A stretch of DNA of 64,000 nt from Cokeromyces recurvatus (taxonomy: Eukaryota > Mucoromycota > Mucoromycetes > Mucorales > Mucoraceae): assembly GCF_025118155.1 (NCBI RefSeq), contig NW_026251390.1, positions 186,001-250,000 on the forward strand. Reading direction: 5' to 3'. The notes beneath the pieces were generated by a model, which worked only from the letters and a program-made list of their open reading frames with translations, did not search any database and was not told where the DNA came from. Every line of letters begins with the position of its first letter. Positions within the stretch are counted from its first letter, which is position 1. Of the stretch, positions 27,426 through 40,389 are shown piece by piece. A program made the position numbers and the translations under genes.

Positions 27426-28892
27426 AAATGAAATATTAAATTGATAAACTTGAATATCTTTTTTCACATTTCACATAAAAATAAAAACAAATATTACATT
27501 TAATGGAATAAAGTACATTATACAAGTGTTAAAATAGTTATTAAGGATTTACTAATACTTGTGAAAAAAAGTGTATTGAAGCGAGAGATGCTAGTGGTAA
27601 GCACTAGAAGCCTCTTTAATAGTGTATTTTGTAATTTATACCATTGACTAGAACTGAAAATTATGAATACTTGGTCAGAACTATGTAAGAAACGCATCAT
27701 CGAGTGTCAGTACAATTAGAATATTTGGAGGGGAGGGGGCAGTAATATTACTAATGTTACTTATAAGAGTCTTGTCATATAAACTGTTGTTTCCTGAAGA
27801 GAGGAGCTTTACATGATGATGATATAGAAAAGATAATTCAATATAGGATAGCAAATAGATTTTCATCATGATATGAATAAAGTAGTTAACATATAATACC
27901 TGCAGCTTGTTTACCCTCCAATCCAATAGATTAGTCTGTGAATACTCTAAATTCTCTTTTCTCAATCATTTTTTATTATTTAAGTATATTTTTAATGATG
28001 AGGGCAGTAAATGATCTATTCCTCAAGTAAACGCTATCTCTATTACTATATGCTTTGTCAAGAATATAAGAAAGAATTGGAGTAAAGATAAACAAGGGCT
28101 TGAACTACTGATATCTACTAAATTAATAGTAGTATCAATTTATATAGACATGTGATTTGTCTTTTTCTTAAAGATAAAGAATGTAAGAGCATAATTTACA
28201 TTATAAAGGTTAAATGTTTAGTTGATGAAATGGAAATATATGAAATAAAGCCGTCTTTAGCAGAATACAATTAAGACATGCTATTTTATATTTAATTGCA
28301 AATATGACTATACAATTATCTTATTAAAAAAAAGAGCGAGGGGGGGGACCTTAAAGCTGCAGAGTATGGTTTTTATAAGATTATGCTTGTTTGCAAAGGA
28401 AGTTCCACACTCTTGCAGCAAGACACTAACGTCACTTAAAAAAAAAGTGTGATATAAGCATGAAAATCAAGATGGTATGCCGATTTGTGTTTTTTTTTAA
28501 GAAAGCAAAGACCAACAATTCTTATTGCATTTAATTCAAACATTATCTTAGGTATTATTTACAGGCAAAAGATTTGGCTCGTCTGTAAAACTAAGACAAT
28601 TTGGATACTAGTAATATTTGCCCCAATAAAAGAATGCAGAAACGTCTAAAAAATATACAATTCCAGAGTGTTTATAATAACATTTTGAAGCAACAGACTG
28701 ATCACGGAGCTTTAATAATCATATATAAAAAATATGATTGGACATTTGAGGGTGGACGTCATGAAGTTTTTTTTTTTTTTTTTCTCTCAGAAGGCGACGC
28801 GTCAATTATGTACACCATATTACGTTGATATCAACCGTATGTTTGAATTTATTTCTTTTTTAGCCATTTTATTTTAAATTTAACATAGCGCC
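27426..28892. other. Gene-poor interval of 1.5 kb
   Basis: Open frames on both strands are short, low complexity and without a believable splice structure. A G run of 9 occurs at about 28340-28348. The right end is the promoter of the proteasome gene. Nothing else can be supported. Confidence 0.5.
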
Positions 28893-29968
28893 ATGGATCA
28901 TTTTCCTTCAAATTGGGGTAAACCTCGTTCTGAATCAACAGATGTATATAATACTGTACCCATGTATAAATCAATTCCTAATAACTTGACCGAATCTGCT
29001 TATGGACCCATTACTAGAACACAGTATGTATTTTACTTTATTTTATTTTAAAAAAAAAAGAAACTCTAGCATAAATGAAAATCAATAACAACTTGATGCT
29101 TTTATAATTAACTAGAACACCTTTGGTCACCGGTACTTCTATTCTTGCCTTCAAGTATAGAGACGGTATTATGATGGCAGCAGACATGCTTGGTAATTTC
29201 ACTCTAGCATAAAAAGTCAAGGACATTTTTTTTTAATGTTTTCTTTATTTGAATAATTAGGTTCATATGGTTCATTAGCTCGATTCCGTGATATCAAAAG
29301 ATTATATCCTGTTGGAGAAAGTACTATTGTTGGTGCTTCCGGTGATATTTCAGATTACCAATACATTCAACATCTTTTGGATTCTCTAATGTAAAGATAT
29401 TTGTATTATATCTTGTTGATTTTTAACTAATAAGTCTATCCATTTGATTAGGATTAAGGAACATTGTGCTGATGATGGACATGTCTTGGGCACTCCACAC
29501 ATTTATGAGTATTTGTGGAGAGTAATGTATAATAGAAGATCTAAATTCAATCCTCTTTGGAATGCTTTAGTTGTTGGTGGTATGAACAAAGGAGAGAAAT
29601 TCCTTGGTTATATTGATTTAAGAGGCACAACATATCAATCTACAACAATTGCTACTGGATTTGGTGCACATTTAGCACAACCTATTCTAAGAAGAAGAGT
29701 TGAAGGTAGAGAAAATGATTTAACAGAGGAAGAAGCTATTGAGATTATGAATGAATGTTTGCGTGTGTTGTTTTACAGAGATGCTAGATCTTTGAATAAG
29801 GTATTTATATACATATATATATAACAGCAAATACGATTTTAGTTATTCATTTGCTGTACTTAGTTCCAAAGAGCAAAGATTACTGAAGAAGGTTTAGAAA
29901 TTACCGAGCCTTATACATTGGATACTGAATGGGGATTTGCAGAAAAGATTCGTGGATATGGTGCTTAA
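28893..29968 (+). CDS. PRE4: 20S proteasome subunit beta-7 (Pre4/PSMB4)
   Basis: Exons 28893-29023, 29116-29192, 29261-29390, 29452-29800 and 29864-29968 give 263 residues. The propeptide-like N-terminus leads into [35 protein letters not shown], typical of beta-7, which lacks the catalytic Thr1 and is inactive in peptide cleavage. Further matches: VGASGDISDYQYIQHLLD, NALVVGGMNKGEKFLGYIDLRG, FGAHLAQPILR. It is part of the core particle in cytosol and nucleus. Exon 2 is small (77 nt) and fixed by phase on both sides. Confidence 0.95.
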
Positions 29969-30106
29969 TGCATATATGCGCATACGCAAATATAAAAAAG
30001 AAGTTTTTTTCTTTTCTTTTTTTTTTCTTTTTTCGAACATAATAAAATAATGTATATATTACATTAAAACGTAGTATTTGCTTATATTGAAATATTTATA
30101 TAAACG

Positions 30107-31244
30107 TTATTCTTTGCATAATTCTTTATCTGTTGGGCTTTGCCATGAGAAATTTTTGTAAGGAGCAAATAATTGATGGATTATTTCGTACACTTTGTTT
30201 TCTTTATCTGAATTTTTACGTTCTTTTACATCTTTCCAAGATCGAATAGCATCCTGTACCTCTGATTTTCTCGCAAGACCAATCACAGTTGAGTCCAATT
30301 GAAATTGATCTCTACCTTGAAAAGAGAAACGTGAAGCCAAATTAGCCAATGAAAGCCCATTCTCCGCAGCAACCGCCGCTGCCTTATCAGCGGCTTCGCG
30401 AATAGCTTCATGGGCTGGATGCCAACTAGGTGTCATACCATCACGTAAAAGAGCCATACAAAGAGGTGAGGCATTCATGATGTAACGTACTCCAACCTCT
30501 TTAAATTTAGGAGCATAATCAGCTAATAGAGTATTTTGTAGTGTATAATGGCAATAGGACAAGATAATATCAAGGGGCTGTCCCTTGTCGTAATTATACT
30601 TTGCTATCTTCAATAAAACCTCTAAAGGATAACCTGAACATCCAACATATTTAATTTTGCCTTGAGATTTCAAATCAAATAAAGCTTCTAAAGCTTGATT
30701 ATGACCTACAACTTGTTCAAACTCAACAAACTCGACATCATGACAATAAACAATGTCAATGTAATCTGTATGCATTCGTCTCATACTTTCAGCTACACTT
30801 TCATATACTCTTCTCGCACTATAATCAAAATCTTTAACAGTATAACCATATCTACCTACCTTCGTAGCTAGATAGTAAGTATTTCTTGGGAACTCATCAC
30901 GAATCTGATAAAGAGCATCTCCCAAAATACATTCGCTTTTACCGTAATAAGGAGAAGTATCAAAAGTATTAATACCTATCCATAACAATATTTTTTTTTT
31001 AACAGTTAAATTGGGATCCTGCTTAATTACACATCTATTCATTCTTACCAGAATTAAGTGCTTCTCTACAGGCCTCAACAGGATCTGATTCACTGAATTG
31101 ATCATAAGAACCTGAAAGTGCACCTGCACCAAATGAGACTTCAGAAGGTTTAAAATAGTCTTGTGAAACAGGCTTATGATTATTAATAGAGTTTAGAATG
31201 ATGAATAATTTTTAATATTTATGTATTTTGATTACCTTTGCCAT
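30107..31244 (-). CDS. Aldo-keto reductase (D-arabinose/L-galactose dehydrogenase type)
   Basis: Exons 31236-31244 (a 9-nt first exon, ATG GCA AAG), 31049-31172 and 30107-30975 give 333 residues. The aldo-keto reductase barrel shows the catalytic set: INTFDTSPYYGKSE (Asp and Tyr), YLATKVGRYG (Lys), DIVYCHDVEF (His). The later parts GKIKYVGCSGYPLEVL, ILSYCHYTLQN and STVIGLARKSEV match NAD-linked sugar dehydrogenases such as yeast Ara2 and plant L-galactose dehydrogenase, which lead to erythroascorbate or ascorbate. The substrate is inferred. It is convergent with the proteasome gene, 138 bp between stops. The tiny first exon is supported by phase and by the lack of another start before KPVSQDYFKPS. 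Confidence 0.88.
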
Positions 31245-31550
31245 AATGTTTTATGAAAAAAAAAAAAAAAACAAAAAATAAATTAAACTAGGATAATGTC
31301 TAATTTCTAAATAATGAAAAATCTTTAAGAATAGATTCTTCTTCACGTCATCATCTTTCTTATTAACGTGATTTAACTTTATAGTTCTACAATAGAAGTC
31401 ATTTTCTGTTCCTCTTATCAGGGTCTTACCATTCATCATACTTTATTACACCGGCGCTTGAAAAAAAAAAAGTTTATTCTCACGATAACAGATAACAGTA
31501 ATGAAAAAAAATTTATCTTTTTATTGGCTTGAGTTATATACACACATATT

Positions 31551-31581
<31 letters not shown>

Positions 31582-31611
31582 CTATAGTTGATCATTCATA
31601 CATTTAAGAAA
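31245..31611. other. Divergent promoter between aldo-keto reductase and aminopeptidase
   Basis: 367 bp shared by two divergent start codons, with A and T runs on both sides (A at 31255-31270, T at about 31561-31580). No other feature seen. Confidence 0.5.
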
Positions 31612-34158
31612 ATGACCGATAAAGTCATCGATCCCAGTAGTCTTTCTAATCTCTCTGAGATCCTTACTCAACATGTTCATTTTAACTGGACCATTTCATT
31701 TACTGAAAAGAAAATCAGCGGTCATGTCCTTTTAGACTTGATCACTTTAGTTCCTAACGTGACTAAAGTTGTTTTGGATACAAGCTATCTTGACTTGAAA
31801 GGTGTTTCTATGAATGGTCAACAACTTGAAGTAAGTAAATGAGTAATAGTAAAATAGATGTTAATTATATTCTAAACGCGTTTTTCTTTCTTTCTTTCTT
31901 TCTTTTTTTTTTTTTTTTTTTTTTTGAAAAAAAAAAGTATTCTGTCGCGGAACGTCATCTTAGTCTTGGTTCTGCTTTAACCATTACACTTCCCGAAGCA
32001 TTAACTGATATTGGTACTAAATTCCAAATCAGAGTCGATTATTCTACTACTGATAAATGTACCGCTGTTCAATATTTGGAACCAGAGTAAGTTTGATTAT
32101 ACAAAGTGTGATAATGACGCTTATCGATTCTTTTTTTTTCCCCTGTACACTATTACTAATAGACAAACTGTTGGAAAGAAGCATCCTTATTTGTTCTCTC
32201 AATGTCAAGCTGTAAGAAAATTTTTATGATTTTGCTATTCTGTTTGGACACATTATTAATCTTTTTTTTTTTTTCTAAGATTCATGCTCGTGCTTTCGCT
32301 CCCCTTCAAGATTCACCTTCTGTTAAATTAACTTACTCAGCTTCTGTCAAGTCACCTTTGCCTGTTGTTATGTCAGCTCTTTTAGAATCTTCTGAGGAGA
32401 ATGATGATGGTACAAAGACATATCATTTTAAACAAAACACTACCATTCCCTCTTATTTGATTGCCATTGCTGCTGGTAACTTGGCTGGTCGTGAAATTGG
32501 TCCTCGTTCTACTGTATGGTGTGAACCTGAAGTAGTTGATCAAGCTGCTTGGGAATTTGAGGTAAGTAAAAGATAAATAGTAAAAGGGGAAGAGTGGCTT
32601 TGTGCTAATATATATATATATATACATATATATTTATATACACATATACATATATTTTACTGTTTGTTAGGATACAGAAAAGTTTATTGCAACTGGTGAA
32701 AGTCTTTTAACTCCTTATGAATGGGGACGTTATGATCTTTTGGTATTGCCTCCTTCTTTCCCTTATGGTGGTATGGAGGTAAGGAGAATAGCATGATCAT
32801 CATCTTCCGGTCTAATCCGGTTAAGGCTTTATTTATTTATTTATTTATTTTATTTTATTTTTTTGATTAGAATCCCTGTTTAACTTTTGTTACACCTACA
32901 CTTTTAGCTGGTAAGATTGAACCTCCTCCTATTGACTATAGAATGATATTCACTTTTGATATGATATAGGTGATAGAAGTGCAGTTGATGTTGTTGCACA
33001 TGAAATTGCTCATAGCTGGATGGGTAATTTGGTCACTACAGCTAATTGGGAACACTTTTGGTTAAATGAAGGTTGGACTGTCTTTATTGAGCGTAAAATT
33101 GCTTGTAAGTGTATCACTTTGAGTTCTTTCAATATAGATATATATATCTTTATATTAACCTCTTATTTAGCACGTCTTCATGGTGAACCTGAAAGACAAT
33201 TCAGTTCTATTATTGGTTGGAAAGCATTGAAGGAGAGTGTTGAACTCTTTGGACAAGATTCTCCTGCTACTGTATTAAAGCCTGATTTGAGCAGTGGTAT
33301 TGATCCTGATGATTATTTCAGTTCTATTCCTTATGGTAATGATAAACATTATATATAAATGATAATATATACATATATAATAATCCATTCTATAGAAAAG
33401 GGTTTCAATTTGCTTTATCATATTGAAAAGGTTGTTGGTGGACCTGCTATCTTTGAACCTTATATGAAAGCTCACGTTGAACGTTTTGCTTCCAAATCTA
33501 TCACAACAGAAGAATGGTTAGCCCATCTTCATGAATATATGGAAACTCATCATGGTAAAGAAGTTGTTGAAAAGTTAAAGACAATTGATTTTGATCTTTG
33601 GATTAATGGTACTGGTATGCCACCTGTGGATCCCAACTTTGATACTAGTCTTGCTGATGCTTGTTATAACCTTGCCTCTCGCTGGGATCAAGCTCGTAAT
33701 TCAGATGATCTTTCTCAATTCTCTCCAAAAGACATTGAAAACTTTACTTCTACACAAAAGAGTAAGTGGACGCAGTTCTGTATATACATATTATAAATTA
33801 CTAATACAGATGATTATTAGTTGTTTTCTTGGAACGTTTAACTGACTGTGAGCCTTTGCCTCATAACTTACTTGCCAAGATGGATGAACTTTATGAAATG
33901 ACACCTATTCGTAATGCTGATATTCGTTTCCGTTGGCAACAACTTTGTGTTATGGCAAGCTATGAAAAGATTTACCCTAGTGTTGTTGAATTCATTACAG
34001 AACAAGGTCGTATGAAGTTTGTTCGTCCTCTTTATCGTTATCTTTATTCAGCAAAGAATGGTGCTGAATTAGCCCAAGAAACTTTCTTAAAGCATAAGCA
34101 TTTCTATCATCCTATTGCTGCACAACTTATTGCAAAGGATATTAATTTGAAACAATAA
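31612..34158 (+). CDS. Leukotriene A4 hydrolase-like M1 zinc aminopeptidase
   Basis: Ten exons (31612-31830, 31938-32086, 32163-32211, 32280-32561, 32671-32778, 32871-32910, 32970-33104, 33171-33335, 33396-33761, 33821-34158) join in frame to about 616 residues, the usual LTA4H length. Motifs: [26 protein letters not shown] substrate-binding loop, zinc site [12 protein letters not shown] with NEGW glutamate 18 residues later, and [15 protein letters not shown] with the active-site Tyr. The C-terminal helical domain is complete. Fungal members are cytosolic aminopeptidases, sometimes with epoxide hydrolase activity (yeast Lap2). The first intron has a T run close to its acceptor. Confidence 0.94.
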
Positions 34159-35403
34159 ACCATTATTCTTATTATTAAAAATTAAAATTAAAAAAAAAAA
34201 AAAAAAGACCGTCATCACTTTTACCACCATGATCTGTCCAAATAAACGAACTTCTTCTTACCACTCTTTCTTTCATTAACGGCGTGATAAGAAGAAAGGA
34301 AGCTTGACATCTATTATGATCAAAGTCATCATTCCGTTTACAAGTAAGCAGCAGTAACATAAATGTCTTTTCAACACCACAATCTGTTGCAAGAAGTAAA
34401 CAAGGGATCTGCTAATAAAGTAGAATCTGCCGTCGTCATCAAATGAAGCATAGATTGAATAGTTTTGTCTGAATAACTCTCCCCTTTCCACGGCTTTTTT
34501 TTTTTTTAATGAGATTTTTATTTCAGCTAAATCCAGTTTATACTTTTCACGAATGTACTCGGATAACATCTAAAGTACTTGGTACAGAATTAAAACTATA
34601 ACAACAAGGTACAATCTAGATTTTTTTTTCTTTAGTCTCATTATCCTATTTGTCAATGATGTATTTAGCTTATGTATTATTCACCAATAATATCTACATA
34701 TCTACATATATATATATATATATACATATATATTACTATTATTATTATTATTATTTCATTAAGGAACTGATCTGGGCATGCCAGTATCCTTTTCCAGATA
34801 CTATATGCTCCGTAAAGATCAAAAATTTAATTATATACTGAATAAATAAATATATTTATACATCCGTAAAACCAGTTGCTCCAAAGGTAATTACATAAAT
34901 AGGCAATGATGCAAATCAGTCATAAATACATATGTTTATACATCATATTTTCTTTCTTGATAATCAATAATCATTAATACAATAAAGGGAAAATATATGA
35001 TCCGAGATCCTCTCCTTTTTATTATTATTATTATTAAAAGCATGAAACTTTGTTCTATATAAATACATACATATTTCTTATCGTAATAGATTTCTTTACT
35101 TTTTTAATAATGGTCGACATTTATTATACCATTGCATTCATGTCAAGAAAGTCAAATGTGGGCTATTATTATGATGTCTGGTTAACGCCTTCCTTTTGGG
35201 TCGGGTTCCTACTTACTTTTGTTTGTATCTTTTTGCTGAGTCCGTTAACTACAGAGAGAATAGAGTTTATTAAAGAATGGGATGATATTACATAAGCACA
35301 CACACAAAAAAAAAAAAGAAAAGAAAAGGGAGATAGAGAGAGAAAGAGGGGAGAAATAGTAGAAGAACATGTATTATTATTACATCATCAATAAATTATA
35401 TTA
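34159..35403. other. Interval with only doubtful open frames
   Basis: Between the aminopeptidase and the lipid phosphatase. An A run (34189-34206), a TA microsatellite (34707-34732) and an ATT repeat (34733-34754) are seen. One short hydrophobic open frame at 35050-35295 is listed apart; nothing else can be supported. Confidence 0.5.
35050..35295 (+). CDS. Doubtful small hydrophobic ORF
   Basis: 81 codons from 35050, or 61 from the in-frame ATG at 35110. The sequence has one strong hydrophobic stretch (PSFWVGFLLTFVCIFLLSPL) preceded by YYDVWLT and followed by a charged end. The look is like the last transmembrane helix of a P-type ATPase or other transporter, so it could be a gene remnant. 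No splice-linked upstream exons could be found. Low confidence. Confidence 0.2.
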   Translation: MFYINTYIFLIVIDFFTFLIMVDIYYTIAFMSRKSNVGYYYDVWLTPSFWVGFLLTFVCIFLLSPLTTERIEFIKEWDDIT

Positions 35404-36914
35404 TTATATGTTATTTCTTTTCCCTACAAGTGGTATAATTGTGCTATTATTTGAAGATGTTTTATGTAACATTAAATTATCAGCTGCATAATACTCATTG
35501 TCTCTTTGAGATTCATTATTATAATCAATAGGATGATTTGCTGATCCTTCTTCGATATTATAATCATCAAATGGACTGCTATTTTTAGGCATGCCTATTT
35601 CTTGATGATGGTGATGATGAAGATGCTCTGAGCCTAATTATGTATTATTAGGTTCGATTTCTGTATCTAGCACGTTTATAATGCTACTTGATACAGTTAT
35701 ATTATTACCTATTCCTTCATTATTGCCTCCTCCTCTTTTACAAAATGTAACTCGAGCCGCAAATGGGTCTCGACAAGAGTCATGTGAAAGTGATGGATAA
35801 TATTGTCGATAAGCAAAATACGCACAAACAATGCCTAACAAAGAACCAATCGTAACATCTTGCCAATGATGTCTATAATCTTCTGTACGTGAAATAGCTA
35901 CTAATAATGCGCCAATGATAGGGAATGCAAACAAAAATCCTTTATATGTGTGCTATTTATTTTTTTTTTAAAAAATAAAAGTACGTAAGTTAATTTGTAT
36001 CTTTCATTAGCCAATTTACCTTAACTTACACCTCTTTCATCAAACATTTTCATTTTACCAGCAAGATAGAATGCTAAAAATCCTAATCCAGCAAAGGAAA
36101 CTGTATGTGCATAAAAGAGGGGAAAACTGTTAATATAATTGTATTCTAAATATTATAATTCTAAATTCTTACATGATGAATGCCCGCTTGGAAAAGATTT
36201 GAATCCGTCAATCATGATATGTGAGTGAATATCTGCTGTACAAATATCTATACTTGATAGTCCGAATTTAGGGTCTGCAGCGCCTTCAATAGGCTTACAT
36301 CTAGATAACATATCAGGTCTTGGTCGTCCCGCTGTAATCTTATATATATATATATAAATATATATGTCAAAAAAAAAGCATTGAGCATGAAAATATCAAT
36401 TACCTTAATAACATCTGTTAACATAATAGTCATTGATAAGCCTAAACAAAGACCTATAAAAATATATATAATATGTATATATTTACAAGTAAATATCAAA
36501 TAATAAGGAGTCAAATGTAATTCATTATTACCGAGAACACCACTATGAAAATCATGTAAATTTCTTTTATATCCTATCCCGCTTAAGGAGATAATAGCAA
36601 TAATAATAATAGGTGCAATAAAGCAAATAATCTAATATTAAAAGATAAATATCTAAAAAAAAAAAAAAAAAAAAAAAGATGTATCTCCCCCCCTTTTTTT
36701 TTTCTTTTCTTACCATTAATAACCACACTGGAACAGATTCTTTTTCAGCATATGGATACATGATTGATTTATCTTCAAGTGAAAACATTCTATGAAATGG
36801 TGTAATGCGGTCAATGGCAAAAAAAACAGCTGTCATTATAATGACTAATATCCAATCATATAGATAAGACAGAGCTACACGCCTCTTAAAAGGGTCATTT
36901 AAAGCTTTTAACAT
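35404..36914 (-). CDS. PAP2-family lipid phosphatase (Dpp1/Lpp1-like)
   Basis: Seven exons (36714-36914, 36532-36631, 36404-36453, 36173-36338, 36030-36100, 35709-35952, 35404-35633) give 353 residues with about six membrane helices. The three phosphatase motifs are present: K-ITAGRPRPD (KX6RP), FPSGHSSFSF (PSGH) and SRTEDYRHHWQDV (SRX5HX3D). Such enzymes dephosphorylate phosphatidate, lysophosphatidate or diacylglycerol pyrophosphate at vacuole or Golgi membranes. A TAA at 35638-35640 would end the protein earlier, but a GT-AG intron (35634-35708) removes it and continues in frame into a His-rich, Asn/Ser-rich tail. A 5' ATG at 36941 is also in frame. Specific substrate is not known. Confidence 0.9.
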
Positions 36915-37220
36915 AATATTATATGTATGTAAAATAAGCAATAAAATAAAAAAATAAAATAAAATAAAATAAAATAAAAATAAAATAAAAAAATAAAATT
37001 AAAGGGGGAGGAGAAAGTTCTATTTTATATCAAAGCCCAGGAAATTGTTGTAGCTTGATTATTTCAGCTAGTTATTAATCATTGTTGTACAAAAAGGGTA
37101 AAAAAATGAAAAGAAATTCTTATCAGCCACAATAAATTCTAAATATAGTGTATTATTATGTATTAGTATTATATACAATAGTATAAGATATACAGTATTT
37201 GTTTAACATAAGCCGCGCAT
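36915..37220. other. Intergenic
   Basis: 306 bp with a TAAAA-type simple repeat (about 36940-37000) upstream of the lipid phosphatase and the 3' flank of the RhoGEF gene. Nothing else seen. Confidence 0.5.
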
Positions 37221-40200
37221 TTATAATTTTTTACAATAATTAATTGGCACCCAACCAGATCGGGAATCATCAAGAGTAGTTCCATACCACCAATCTGGAT
37301 CAATGAAATCTTTATCTTGACTTATTCTTAATATTGTCCCTTTTTTAACATCTAATACATCTTCTTCATGTGTCTCAAAATCATAAAGTACTATACAATT
37401 AAAATCATCAGTTGTGGAAATCGGTACCATCACCGTATCATAATCTTCTAAATTAATCAAATTTTCTGGTTCTTCAGTAGGTTGAAATGAATTAGATGTT
37501 TGCCCAAAATAAGAGCTAAATGTCATTTCTAGAAAAAAGTAATAAGTTTCTCAACTGTTTAATAAACAAGAAAAAAAAAAGCTTACCGTTATCAGTATTA
37601 ATTGATCTTGATGAGGAATATGTATCTTTTGATCTTTGTTTCAACATTGTTGTAGAATTAGAGGAATTACTACGAGAACTAGCAGCATATCTATTACGAT
37701 TCAATATAGTAATTTGACTCGCTATTTCTTCGACTTTATCCATCTCTTGAACATGGTGTATCAGAATCTCATCAAAGGAATCCGCTGCCTGTAATCCCAA
37801 GTATTGTTCTATTAAATTTCTCCATTCCTTCTGCATCAGTTTATAAAACTTGATCTGAACCAGTGCGAGCTCACTTATTAGAATATCAAAGAATTTTTTT
37901 GTCAATCCAAAAAATATAGGTAGCTCTTCCACCAATTGAGCATTAATGGATACATAAGCATCAGCAGATTCTTGTAATGCTTTATCTGGAATGTCACCTT
38001 TTAATTTCATATCTCTAACTCTGTCATAATCAATCATCTTCATTGATCGTTTATGAATCACCTGAGCCGGATTTTCAAATACTTTAAGAAATTCATCAAT
38101 ACGACTATAAATATAGCCACGTATATTATTATCCTTAAGAGAGAGAGAGAAAAAAGGTATGAATAATTGATTGATTAAATTATATGTCTCAAGTTACCAA
38201 TTCTCTGGATAATTTTGTTGATAGACGTGAAGCCATTCGATTAAAATCACTAATATGTGTCAAGCATTTTACTTGTACACCTCCCCATGAGCTATAGAAT
38301 GATTCCATACTACACGCAAGTTGTTGAAGGTTTTCAAATGTAGTTTTTACATGTCGAACCCATCCTTGAACATCTCTTGCAAACTGTCGTATATATTCTT
38401 GTTGTTCTTCGAATTTACTATTTAATGTTTCAAACTGAGAATCATAAGTTGGTTCAACTGCAAATCCTGTAGCCTGCTTCAGTCTCTGCGCTCTCCTCGT
38501 AAACTTTTTATTAATACCATGCCTAAAATTAAAAATTGTATTAGCTTCTATACTCCTTTCTTTGTTGTAAATAAAACCTTACACGACCTAAATTTACAGA
38601 ATATTAATATGTATATTTATATAAAAAAGGTGAAGCTTACATTAATGTCCGTTCGTCTTTTTTCGCCTACAATTTTTTCTACAATATCTTTTCTTCTTTT
38701 GATTTCATTGATATTATCTGCTACTTCTTGAATCCCTTTCACTGCAGCAAAGAGTTCGTTATATCCTTTATCTTCGGTTGAAGTAAGGGATAAAATCTCT
38801 TTTAATAATAAGGGGTATTTTAGTACTCGTTGTACTGGTTTAATTAATAAACTGCCTAAATCCCAACTTGTTGTTTTTCCTTGAATTTGTTCTTTACATT
38901 CCTAAAAATAAAATAAAATTAGTTTCTTCTAAACTAATCTGATAAAACTTATTACGTTTAAAAACATCTGCACTTTGGGTTGAATTTCTAATTCTTGCAA
39001 TTTGAATACAGCATCTTCATGCCTTTTACAATATTCGCTATAAATACTATCAATAGTACGCATCTATTATTTTGCATAAATAGATATAAGTCTATATTCA
39101 AATAGAATTGAAAACATAGAGAAAACAAACAGACACACACACACACACTCACACTCACACTCACACTCACACTTTACCATTTCACTAAAGGAAGATCCAA
39201 TTGAGTCCTGCTCACAAGAAGTCTCCAAAAGGGTAACAAAAGTCTTCTCAAATTCAACTATGTTGATCAAATTTGAAAACAAGTGTCGCATATCTGATTT
39301 TGAAAAGACGCCTGCTTTACATGCTCCATCATAATAAATATCTTTTAATAAAGTCATATCTTTCTGATATGATTTCTCTGTCTCTATCAATTCCTCAACT
39401 ACTTTTCTACGCTTTTCTATTATATTCGGTTTTATATCTGCTGTATATTGAGGGGAGACAGTTTTAGCTGGTTCATTTTCTTCATCATTACTATTATCTG
39501 AGTCGGGCCTTCGAATTGAGTTTTTCAAGTGTTCGTTTTGTTGTCGCTGTTGCTGATGTTGTTGGTTTGTGAACCAATTACTAATGTGCCAGCCTCGTTT
39601 TGAATTCGTAAAAGAAGATGCTTGAGATGAAGTTGAAGTGGTACTAAGGATACTACTATTGCCTGTCTCTGTTCGTGATAACATAGTAGGAATAGATAAT
39701 ATTGAAGCAGATGTACTAGCTAAATTTGAAGCTCGATGAAGAGCATCATTGGGCTCAAGTTGTTGTGTTGATGACTGGTATTGTCGCAAAGGTGGTAATG
39801 GGTGATGCGATGGCTCGGTATATTTTTGATTATTTGTTCTTGGCTTTATGGGCAAAGCGGGCGGTCCTGTTTTAGCTGCTAGAATTATTTTTTCTGGTAA
39901 TAAAGGTGGACCTGTTTTTGAAGGTTTTAATGGTATAGGTGGTCTGTAGTTAATCTAGTAAGAACAAAAATATATATTATGAATAACGAACAAATATTCC
40001 AATGAAAGAAAAATAAAATAAAAACTTACTTGTTGAGGACTTTTAGTGGGAATTGAGTTTTCTTGTTGAAATTTTGCACGAAGATCTTTAAATGTTAGTT
40101 GTGTCTCATCAATTTCTGCTGTGTGAATAAGGAGTTGAGGCCTTTGAATAGACTGAGGCTTTTGTTCTGTAGATAATGAATTTAATATTGGAGGCTTACT

Positions 40201-40389
40201 AGGGAGTGGAGGTTTATCAAGATGAGTTGCTTCAAAAACACGAGAAAGTCTGTTTACTGTTGAACCATTAACTCGTTTGTTACCGACCTCCTCTTCCTGA
40301 AATTGTTGTTTAATATGATTTACGTATGAATGACGAGGCTTAGTATCCAATGTTTTTGAGAATGCATCTTGTAATTCAGGCCGATTCAT
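37221..40389 (-). CDS. Rho guanine nucleotide exchange factor with DH, BAR and SH3 domains (Tuba/DNMBP-like)
   Basis: Seven exons (40030-40389, 39178-39954, 38956-39063, 38641-38901, 38198-38503, 37587-38133, 37221-37528) give 888 residues. Residues 1-245 are disordered and Pro-rich (KPPLPSKPP, PPIPLKPS). A DH domain begins at KRRKVVEELIETEKSYQKDM and contains SLLIKPVQRVLKYPLLLKEI, the catalytic helix signature. No PH domain follows; instead comes a helical BAR-like region (FNRMASRLSTKLSREL, ELALVQIKFYKLMQKEW). The end is an SH3 domain: CIVLYDFETHEEDVLDVKKG, DPDWWYG, GWVPINYCKKL. The DH-BAR-SH3 order is that of Tuba-type Cdc42 exchange factors linking membrane curvature and polarity. Cdc42 as target is inferred. 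Confidence 0.87.

Noticed and set aside
34276..34569. 97-codon minus-strand ORF (MLSEYIREKYKLDLAEIKIS...)
   Set aside because: The first part looks protein-like, but the rest turns into hydrophobic AT-rich noise and no splice partner was found.
35638..35640. Stop-codon readthrough in the lipid phosphatase
   Set aside because: A well-formed 75-nt intron with branch-like and acceptor signals explains the open frame after the TAA more simply.
39131..39175. Regular CA/CACTCA repeats that might suggest an array
   Set aside because: Simple microsatellite inside an intron of the RhoGEF gene; no spacers, and CRISPR is not expected in a fungus.
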